Origin: an uncultured Collinsella sp.
GTDB lineage: Bacteria; Actinomycetota; Coriobacteriia; Coriobacteriales; Coriobacteriaceae
NCBI GenBank assembly: GCA_958447445.1
Contig: CAUDAE010000056.1
Location: forward strand, 1-11,530
Direction of reading: 5' to 3'
DNA length: 11,530 bases
The position numbers and the translations under genes are program-made. Of this stretch, positions 1 to 5,067 are shown one piece after another. Within the stretch, counting starts at the first letter, position 1. The number at the start of each line of letters is the position of its first letter. The notes beneath the pieces were generated by a model. That model searched no databases, was not told where the DNA came from, and saw nothing but the letters and a program-made list of their open reading frames with translations.

Positions 1-799
1 TGGTCACGATGTCGCGCGGGCACAGGTTGTGTTCGGAGAGCCACACGGACTGACGGCCGGCCTCGCGCGCAAACTCACGCAGATCGGAGCTGGTTGCGGG
101 CAGCAGGGCCGTGCCGGGGAGCATAAGGCCCAGGGCCTCGGCGGTAACCTGCATGGTCGACGCGGTGCCCATAAAGGAGCAGGCGCCGCAGCTGGGGCAT
201 GCGTTGTGCTTGGCAAACTCAAGTTCCTCGCGAGAGATCTCGCCGCGCTCGTAGCGGGCAGAAATCGCACCGAGCTGCTCCAGGGTCAGCAGGTCGGGAC
301 CGGCATCCATGACACCGCCGGTAACGACGATGGAGGGGATGTTGATGCGGCCCATGGCCATGAGGTTCGCAGGCAGACCCTTATCGCAGCTGGCGACAAA
401 GACGCCGGCGTCGAATGGAGTGGCCTTGGCATGAATCTCGATCATGTTGGCGATCATGTCGCGGCTGGGCAGCGAGTAGTTGATGCCGTCGTGGCCCTGG
501 GCCTCACCGTCGCAAATGTCGGTGCAGAAGTAACGAGCACCGTGACCGCCAGCCTCGGCAACGCCAGCACGGACCTCCTCGACCAGATCAAACAGGCCGG
601 CAGAACCCGGGTGCGAGTCGCCGAACGTCGACTCGATAATGACCTGCGGCTTGTCCAGATCCTCGATGGACCAGCCAGAGCCCAGACGCAGCGGGTCCAT
701 CTCGGGGCTGATGGTGCGAAACTTGCCGGAACGCGGCTGCAGCTTGGCAACCAGGTCGGCGGCCTCCTGCTAAATCTGTGCCTTGGTCTTCTCGTCCAT
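1..799 (-). pseudogene. IlvD/Edd-family sugar-acid dehydratase, in-frame stop at codon 10, 3' end outside window
   Basis: This family removes water from aldonates or dihydroxy acids to give 2-keto acids, using an Fe-S cluster in the cytoplasm. Reading leftward from the ATG at 799-797, the frame stays open to the window edge (266 codons) except for a TAG at 772-770 (codon 10). The family signature is clear: ICDGEAQGHDG near residues 95-105, the cluster motif CDK at 138-140, and CPSCGACSFMGTASTM at 201-216, ending in Cys207. No cysteine is visible in the SHPGSAG stretch (62-68), where [2Fe-2S] members usually carry a third ligand, so a [4Fe-4S] type is possible. The start has a good ribosome site (GAGGAG) and a palindrome 23 bases upstream. 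It follows the gntP-like gene on the same strand, which suggests an aldonate such as gluconate as substrate rather than branched-chain amino acid synthesis; this is inference. Restart at Met34 (ATG at 700-698) would lose the N-terminal segment and has only a weak ribosome site. The identity is firm; the substrate is not known. Confidence 0.86.
770..772 (-). other. In-frame amber stop (codon 10) in the dehydratase
   Basis: After the ATG at 799-797 the codons read Met-Asp-Glu-Lys-Thr-Lys-Ala-Gln-Ile, then TAG, then Gln-Glu-Ala-Ala-Asp-Leu-Val with no further stop to the window edge. One base change from GAG or CAG would explain it. TAG is used as the ordinary stop codon of the gntP-like, reductase, kdpB and kdpC genes here, so it is not a reassigned codon. 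Confidence 0.9.
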
Positions 800-821
800 G
801 ATGCTCTCCTCTTTTGATTTG

Positions 822-840
822 AACGGTTGTACCAACCGTT
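822..840. promoter_or_regulatory. 19-bp palindrome, probable operator of the dehydratase
   Basis: AACGGTTG-TAC-CAACCGTT is a perfect 8-bp inverted repeat around a 3-base centre, lying 23-41 bases upstream of the dehydratase start codon in the 99-base gap after the gntP-like gene. Its size and symmetry suit a dimeric GntR-family regulator, and FCD members often bind TTG-TAC-CAA-like cores. This implies the dehydratase has its own control in addition to any read-through from gntP. No convincing -35/-10 pair was found beside it. Which protein binds is inference; the FCD regulator at 2503-3195 is the nearest candidate, although its presumed sites at 2281-2375 have a different sequence. Confidence 0.55.
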
Positions 841-898
841 GGTTAATGAATCAGGTGTAAATGGGTACCGAGCGATGCCCTCGGCAAAAGATGCTTAG

Positions 899-2268
899 CT
901 ACGCGAACTGGGCGAAGAACGAAATCACCAGGGCGCAGGCAAGACCCGAAAGGCCGATGAGCGTCTCCATAATGGTCCAGGACTTGAGGGTGGTTTTCTC
1001 GTCAATCTCCAGGAACGAGGAGCACATCCAAAAACCGGCATCGTTGACGTGCGAGAGGGCCGTGGCACCGCCGCAGATAGCAAGACAGATGGAGGCACGC
1101 ATGAGCACCGAAGCGCCGGCGACCGCGGGCATGGCGGCCATAATGCCCGATGCCATGGTCATAGCGACGATGGAGCTGCCAACAGAGGCACGCACCATGA
1201 CGGCAATCAAAAAGGCAACGACCACCAAAGGCAGCGGTGAAGCCTCGAGCATGGGCCCAATAACCTGGCCCAAGCCGCAGTCCTGCAGCATCCAGCGAAT
1301 GACGCCGCCGCAAGCGATAACCAGCAAGATCATGCCGACGGGCTTAAGAGAGCGGTCGAGCAAGGCCTTGAGCTCGGCGCCGGAGTAGCCGCGGCGCGCG
1401 CCCAGCAGATACATCGCGACGAGCGTGGCGAGCGTCAAAGCGACGAACGGCTTGCCCAGGAAGGCGAGAATCGAGGCGAGCTCGGCGGGCATGGGGATAT
1501 AAGAGGACAGCGTGCCCAGCAAAATCAAACAAAGCGGCGTGAGCACGATGGCAAGCACCATGCCAAAGGAGGGAAGCTCCTTTTCGTCGCTCGCGCCCTC
1601 GGCAGAGGTAAAGTGCTCCGGAACATCGGTAAAGATGCGACCGCCCACGTTGCGACCCCAGATGACGCCGGCGATCGCCATGGCGATGAAGGCGGTAGGG
1701 ATACCGACGAGAATCATGGTGCCCAGGTCGACACCGAGCGTGCCGGCGACCAGAACCGACCCGGCCGATGGCGGCACAAACGCATAGCCAGCGGCAAGTC
1801 CCGCGAGCAGCGCGATGCCGTAGTAGAGCGTCGACTTTTTGGTCTGCGATGCCACACTAAACGCAAGTGGGATCAAAGCGACCACGCCGGCCTCAAAGAA
1901 CACCGTAGTGCCGATAACCAGACCGGTAATGCCCAGCGCCCAGCTGGAATGACCCTGCCAAAGGTATCGATGAAGGTCTGGGCGATCTTCTTGGCGCCGC
2001 AGCTCTCCTCAAGAATCTGGCCAAACATCGAGCCGAGGCCAATGAGCAGGGCGATGTTTTGCAGCGTGGTTCCCACGCCCTTGGTGACAGTGTCCGCCAC
2101 CAGGTCGAGCGGCATACCGGCGCCGATGCCGATCGCGAGCGCCGAGACCATCATCGAAAGCACAGGATGCAGCTTGAACTTAATGATGAGCGCAAGCAGC
2201 AGCGCGATGCCCACGATGGCGGCGATGACCAGCCTGGTGGGGTCGGCCATAAACGTTGGGTCTGACAT
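899..2268 (-). pseudogene. GntP-family gluconate/aldonate permease, one-base frameshift
   Basis: GntP proteins are inner-membrane proton symporters for gluconate and related sugar acids, with about 12-14 membrane segments. The start ATG (2268-2266) follows a GGAGGAAAG ribosome site. The first frame reads a GntP N-terminus (residues 1-103, including HPVLSMMVSALAIGIGAGMP and LLIGLGSMFGQILEESCGA) up to Thr-Phe at 1965-1960, then goes out of frame. The correct continuation, starting QGHSSWALGITGLVIGTTVF and running to the TAG at 901-899, is in another frame. Restoring one base near 1957-1959 (for example GGCAG to GGCCAG) gives one continuous 456-residue protein, the usual length for the family. 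It is followed at 99 bases by the dehydratase, a typical uptake-plus-catabolism pair. As written, the protein would be cut after the first quarter and not function. A programmed frameshift is unlikely: no slippery heptamer or downstream structure is evident. A sequencing error is possible. Confidence 0.9.
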
Positions 2269-2280
2269 CTTTCCTCCAAT

Positions 2281-2309
2281 TCATCAGACCTTTTGAATTC
2301 GTCTGATGA
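2281..2309. promoter_or_regulatory. 9-bp perfect inverted repeat, probable repressor operator at the gntP promoter
   Basis: TCATCAGAC (2281-2289) and GTCTGATGA (2301-2309) are exact reverse complements separated by 11 bases. The repeat begins 12 bases upstream of the permease start codon and abuts a probable leftward -10 box at 2314-2309, so a bound repressor would cover the transcription start. Adjacent to a divergently encoded FCD regulator, this is the classic place for its operator. The same half-site recurs at 2331-2337 and 2366-2372. Confidence 0.65.
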
Positions 2310-2314
2310 CTATA
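2309..2314 (-). promoter_or_regulatory. Probable -10 box of the leftward (gntP) promoter
   Basis: Read on the minus strand this is TATAGT, four of six matches to the TATAAT consensus, 41 bases upstream of the permease start codon and overlapping the edge of the 2281-2309 inverted repeat. No good -35 hexamer lies 16-18 bases further upstream; that region carries another CATCAGA half-site (2337-2331), so the promoter may be weak or activator-assisted. Confidence 0.4.
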
Positions 2315-2329
2315 GCGTGTTTAGGAAAG

Positions 2330-2375
2330 GTCTGATGTTTCATTTTGAAATTTGTTCGAAATACATCTGATGTAT
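2330..2375. promoter_or_regulatory. Further TCTGATG half-sites and a 15-base palindrome
   Basis: A third TCTGATG lies at 2331-2337 and a fourth at 2366-2372. The fourth is inside ATACATC-T-GATGTAT (2361-2375), a perfect 7-bp inverted repeat around one base. Between them TTTCA-TTT-TGAAA (2338-2350) is a smaller inverted repeat. Together with the 2281-2309 operator, this gives four copies of the heptamer in under 100 bases of AT-rich DNA between the divergent permease and regulator genes, consistent with cooperative binding by the FCD protein and autoregulation. No -35/-10 pair for the regulator itself could be identified with confidence in 2376-2502. Confidence 0.5.
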
Positions 2376-2502
2376 TTGGTAAACGGTCGTATTTGCGCTG
2401 CGAACGGTATATCTAAGCCGCCCGACTCAAATCCAGCGGCCAATATTGCATCCGTGGTGCGCTAAAATAGCTCAGATGAATTTTGTAATGAGAGGTATAG
2501 CT

Positions 2503-3195
2503 ATGGCCCGCGCCGAATCGGGACTCCCCGAGCAAATATCGGAGAAAATCATTCAATTGATTCTGGATGAACACCTTGAGCAAGGCGATCGCCTGCCTAA
2601 GGAAACCGTGCTGGTCGAGCGCTTGGGCGCCGGCAGGAGCACCGTGCGCGAGGCCATGAAGTTGCTGCAGTCGCGCAATATCGTGCGCATTAAGCAGGGT
2701 TCGGGCACCTATGTGGCGTCAAACCCCGGCGTTGCCGACGACCCGCTGGGCTTTACCTTTATCGACGACAAGCAGCGTCTGGCGCGCGACCTACTCGAGG
2801 TGCGCTTTATGATCGAGCCGCAGATGGCACGCATGGCAGCCGAGCACGCAACCAACGACCAGGTCGTCTGTATCAAAAAGCTCTGCGACGAATCCGAGCG
2901 CCTGGCCGAGGCCGGTGAGGATTACTCCGCCGCCGACACCGCGTTCCACAATGCCATTGCCGAGAGCTCCGGAAACCTCGTCGTTCCCCGCCTGATGGGC
3001 GTGCTCAAGGCATCCGTCCCCCTCTTTATCGACGTGACCGGCAAAAAGCTCGTCGAGGAAACTATCCGCACGCACCGCGATGTGGCCGACGCCATCGCCT
3101 CGCGCAATCCCACCGCCGCGCACGACGCGATGTATCTGCACCTGGTGTACAACCGCAACATGATCGCAGAGGGCACGCAGGAACAGAGCGAATAA
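2503..3195 (+). CDS. GntR-family (FCD subfamily) transcriptional regulator
   Basis: A 230-residue DNA-binding repressor of the kind that senses sugar acids or their breakdown products. An N-terminal winged helix-turn-helix spans about residues 10-72 (LPKETVLVERLGAGRSTVRE, then a wing with KQGSGTYV). The C-terminal all-helical FCD domain shows the usual metal/ligand residues: Asp145 and His149 in DTAFHNAI, His191 in RTHRDV and His213 in YLHL, plus Arg101 before IEP. The start at 2503 is chosen because AGAGG (2491-2495) sits 7 bases upstream; the longer reading from a TTG at 2446 has no ribosome site and adds residues lacking in the family. It is divergent from the permease/dehydratase pair and 160 bases upstream of the dehydrogenase on the same strand, so it probably controls both arms and itself. 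The effector is not readable from sequence; KDG or a uronate-derived ketoacid is plausible by context. Confidence 0.93.
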   Translation: MARAESGLPEQISEKIIQLILDEHLEQGDRLPKETVLVERLGAGRSTVREAMKLLQSRNIVRIKQGSGTYVASNPGVADDPLGFTFIDDKQRLARDLLEVRFMIEPQMARMAAEHATNDQVVCIKKLCDESERLAEAGEDYSAADTAFHNAIAESSGNLVVPRLMGVLKASVPLFIDVTGKKLVEETIRTHRDVADAIASRNPTAAHDAMYLHLVYNRNMIAEGTQEQSE

Positions 3196-3238
3196 ACGTC
3201 CGCGCGGCAAGGGCGAGATCACCGTTTACCTTTTAAAA

Positions 3239-3274
3239 GTGAACGTTCACCTGATTTTAGGAGAATCTGATTTT
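3239..3274. promoter_or_regulatory. 12-bp palindrome plus direct repeat upstream of the dehydrogenase
   Basis: GTGAACGTTCAC (3239-3250) is a perfect palindrome. It is followed by CTGATTTT at 3251-3258 and again at 3267-3274, a direct repeat with a 16-base period, the second overlapping a TCTGAT like the half-sites of the gntP control region. TGAACGTT from the palindrome (3240-3247) recurs at 3330-3337, 90 bases away. A central-CG palindrome of this kind also suits LacI-family repressors, so a second regulator besides the FCD protein may act here. The region lies in the 160-base gap between the regulator and the dehydrogenase; binding is inferred. Confidence 0.5.
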
Positions 3275-3292
3275 TAAATCCTCCTCTTCTCC

Positions 3293-3327
3293 TATACTGA
3301 CCTTGTATGAAAAGCAAGACTTATATA
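3293..3327 (+). promoter_or_regulatory. Candidate promoter region of the dehydrogenase gene
   Basis: Two -10-like hexamers are present: TATACT (3293-3298) and TATATA (3322-3327). For the second, CTGACC at 3297-3302 is a poor -35 at 19 bases. Neither has a strong -35, so the exact promoter is uncertain, but the AT-rich character and placement between the palindrome at 3239-3250 and the second TGAACGTT at 3330-3337 support transcription starting in this gap. Confidence 0.35.
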
Positions 3328-3355
3328 GATGAACGTTTCTTTTGAAAGGATCGCT

Positions 3356-4165
3356 ATGTCTGATCTTATGGACAGCTTCCGCCTGGATGGCAAGGTCGCG
3401 CTCGTAACCGGCGCCACCTATGGCATTGGCATGGCCATCGCCGAGGCGCTCGGAGAGGCCGGCGCCAAGATCGCCTTTAACGCACGTCACGCCGACAAGG
3501 TAGCCGAGGCCGAGAAGCACTACCGCGAGCTGGGCTTTGAGGCTCATGGTTACGTGGCAGACGTCACCGACGAGGCCGTCGTCGCCGAGCTCATCGCCAA
3601 GATCGAGACCGACTTTGGCACCACGCCCGACATCCTGGTCAACAACGCTGGCGTCATCCAGCGCACCCCGATGCTCGACATGAGCGCCGAGGACTTCCGC
3701 CGCGTCGTCGATATTGACCTCAACGCACCGTTTATCGTGTCCAAGGCCTGCCTGCCCGGCATGATCGCCAAGGGCCACGGCAAGATCATCAACATCTGCT
3801 CGATGATGAGCGAGCTGGGCCGCGAGACCATCGCCGGCTATGCCGCGGCCAAGGGCGGACTCAAGATGCTCACCAAGAACATCTGCTCGGAGTTTGGCGA
3901 GGCCAATATCCAGTGCAACGGCATTGGACCCGGCTACATCGCCACGCCGCAAACCGCACCCCTGCGCGAGACGCAGCCCGACGGCAGCCGCCACCCGTTT
4001 GATCAGTTCATCATTGCCAAGACGCCGGCCGCCCGTTGGGGCACGCCCGAGGATCTGAAGGGCCCCGCCGTGTTCTTGGCTTCCGATGCATCGAACTTCG
4101 TCAACGGCCACATCCTCTACGTCGACGGTGGAATCCTCGCATACATTGGAAAGCAGCCTCAATAA
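3356..4165 (+). CDS. Short-chain dehydrogenase, gluconate 5-dehydrogenase / DhuD type
   Basis: A 269-residue cytoplasmic NAD(P)-dependent reductase of the classical SDR family. It has the cofactor motif TGATYGIG (18-25), NNAG (96-99), Asn123, Ser149, and the catalytic YAAAK (Tyr162, Lys166). Regions such as INICSMMSELGRET, CNGIGPGYIATPQTAPLRE and NFVNGHILYVDGGILAYIGK agree closely, from memory, with streptococcal gluconate 5-dehydrogenase. Enzymes of that group reduce 5-ketogluconate to gluconate or, paired with DhuI, reduce 3-deoxy-D-glycero-2,5-hexodiulosonate to KDG. The start at 3356 is preferred because GAAAGGA (3344-3350) is 5 bases upstream; an ATG at 3329 lacks a site and adds nine residues. 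The RpiB-fold isomerase follows 140 bases later on the same strand, which favours the DhuD role; the gntP/dehydratase neighbours favour the gluconate role. Substrate is therefore open, family is firm. Confidence 0.93.
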   Translation: MSDLMDSFRLDGKVALVTGATYGIGMAIAEALGEAGAKIAFNARHADKVAEAEKHYRELGFEAHGYVADVTDEAVVAELIAKIETDFGTTPDILVNNAGVIQRTPMLDMSAEDFRRVVDIDLNAPFIVSKACLPGMIAKGHGKIINICSMMSELGRETIAGYAAAKGGLKMLTKNICSEFGEANIQCNGIGPGYIATPQTAPLRETQPDGSRHPFDQFIIAKTPAARWGTPEDLKGPAVFLASDASNFVNGHILYVDGGILAYIGKQPQ

Positions 4166-4217
4166 GCGTCGCCGCAACTGCCCATATCAGGTTTCATCCA
4201 CTCGTTTTTCATTTGAG

Positions 4218-4280
4218 TTGCGGTGAGATAAGGATTGGTTTTGGCTTCTATCAGGCAAAACAGTCCGTATTTCACCGCAA
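4218..4280. repeat. 63-nt palindromic repeat element, copy 1
   Basis: The arms 4218-4234 and 4264-4280 pair at 15 of 17 positions (one further position is a G-T wobble) around a 29-base loop. The loop itself contains a short TTTTG/CAAAA stem. The element has the same total length and loop length as copy 2 at 7136-7198, shares its first eight bases (TTGCGGTG) and its last 21 bases exactly, and the loops agree at about 17 of 29 positions in the same orientation. It occupies almost half of the 140-base gap between the dehydrogenase and the isomerase. No T-run follows it on the plus strand, so it is not an intrinsic terminator for the dehydrogenase; in mRNA it could act as a stabilising or processing hairpin. 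Confidence 0.75.
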
Positions 4281-4305
4281 GTTAGAAATAGAAAGGTAAT
4301 TCGCA

Positions 4306-4947
4306 ATGAAAATCGCTCTGATCAATGAGAACTCTCAGAACTCCAAGAACCCCATGATCGAGGCTGCCCTTAAGAAGGTTGTCGAGCCCATGGGGCACAC
4401 CGTCTTTAACTATGGTATGTATGCCGACGCCGACTCCAAGCCCCTCACCTACGTGCAGAACGGCATCCTTGCCGCCGTGCTGCTGAACTCCGGTGCTGCC
4501 GACTACGTCGTGACCGGCTGCGGCACCGGCGAGGGCGCCATGCTCGCCTGTAACTCCTTCCCCGGCGTGCTGTGCGGCCACGTTGCCGACCCGCTCGACG
4601 CCTACACCTTTGCCCAGGTCAACGATGGCAACGCCGTTGCCATGCCCTTCGCCCTCAAGAACGGCTGGGGCCAGGAGCTCAACCTCGAGTACACCTTCGA
4701 GAAGCTCTTTGGCTTTGGTTCGGGCAACGGCTATCCTGCCGAGCGCGTTGAGCCCGAGCAGCGCAACAAGAAGATCCTCGACGGCGTGCGCGCTGTGACC
4801 ATGCGTCCGCTCGTCGACGTCCTGGGCGAGATCGATCAGGACCTGGTGAAGGGCGCACTTGCCGGCGAGCACTTCCAGGAGTACTTCTTTGCCAACGCCA
4901 CCGACGAGGCCATCATCGCCAAGGTCAAGGAGCTCCTGGGGCTCTAA
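4306..4947 (+). CDS. RpiB/LacAB-family sugar isomerase, DhuI type
   Basis: A 213-residue aldose-ketose isomerase of the ribose-5-phosphate isomerase B fold, with an extended C-terminus compared with the roughly 150-residue RpiB. The core motif VVTGCGTGEGAM carries the likely catalytic Cys72 and the glycine-rich anion loop (73-77). MKIALINENS, FNYGMY, NGWGQELNLEYTFEKLF, and EHFQEYFFAN near the end match the streptococcal DhuI group as I recall it. That group isomerises 4-deoxy-L-threo-5-hexosulose-uronate, formed from unsaturated glucuronate or iduronate, to the substrate of DhuD. A ribosome site AGAAAGG (4290-4296) lies 9 bases before the ATG. The gene follows the DhuD-like dehydrogenase and ends at a strong terminator, so the two probably form one unit with the regulator upstream. 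Database annotation would often say ribose-5-phosphate isomerase, which I think is misleading here. Confidence 0.9.
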   Translation: MKIALINENSQNSKNPMIEAALKKVVEPMGHTVFNYGMYADADSKPLTYVQNGILAAVLLNSGAADYVVTGCGTGEGAMLACNSFPGVLCGHVADPLDAYTFAQVNDGNAVAMPFALKNGWGQELNLEYTFEKLFGFGSGNGYPAERVEPEQRNKKILDGVRAVTMRPLVDVLGEIDQDLVKGALAGEHFQEYFFANATDEAIIAKVKELLGL

Positions 4948-4972
4948 TCGCACGACCTATTGCAACTAACGC

Positions 4973-5013
4973 AAGCGACGGCCGTCCCACGTACGGGACG
5001 GCCGTCGCTTTTT
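4973..5013 (+). terminator. Strong intrinsic terminator after the isomerase gene
   Basis: A perfect 16-bp GC-rich stem (4973-4988 with 4995-5010), a 6-base loop ACGTAC, and a run of five T (5009-5013). It begins 25 bases after the isomerase stop and ends the plus-strand unit. It lies in the convergent gap with the reductase gene; on the minus strand the stem is not followed by a T-run, so it would end leftward transcription less efficiently. Confidence 0.93.
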
Positions 5014-5067
5014 GCTATTTACCGACTGACGCCGCGGTGACAGGTCCCCCATGCATCAAGGAGTTGA

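Noticed and set aside
770..772. Readthrough of TAG as pyrrolysine or another amino acid
   Set aside because: TAG is the terminal stop of several genes here, the position is in a non-catalytic N-terminus, and no suppressor context is visible.
29..817. 262-codon plus-strand open frame opposite the dehydratase
   Set aside because: The minus-strand reading carries the IlvD/Edd signatures; this one has none. Its openness does not argue against the dehydratase being broken.
868..884. CCGAG/CTCGG hairpin between the permease and dehydratase as a terminator
   Set aside because: The stem is only five pairs and no T-run follows on the minus strand.
1955..1962. Programmed ribosomal frameshifting in the permease
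   Set aside because: No slippery heptamer or downstream stem is evident, and GntP proteins are not known to need frameshifting.
2446..2502. Longer start (TTG at 2446) for the FCD regulator
   Set aside because: There is no ribosome site before it, and AGAGG is well placed for the ATG at 2503, giving a family-typical N-terminus.
3329..3355. Upstream ATG at 3329 for the dehydrogenase
   Set aside because: It lacks a ribosome site, while GAAAGGA is ideally spaced for the ATG at 3356.
4207..4217. TTTCATTTGAG shared with 7028-7038
   Set aside because: An 11-base match is expected several times by chance in 11.5 kb, and the flanks do not align.
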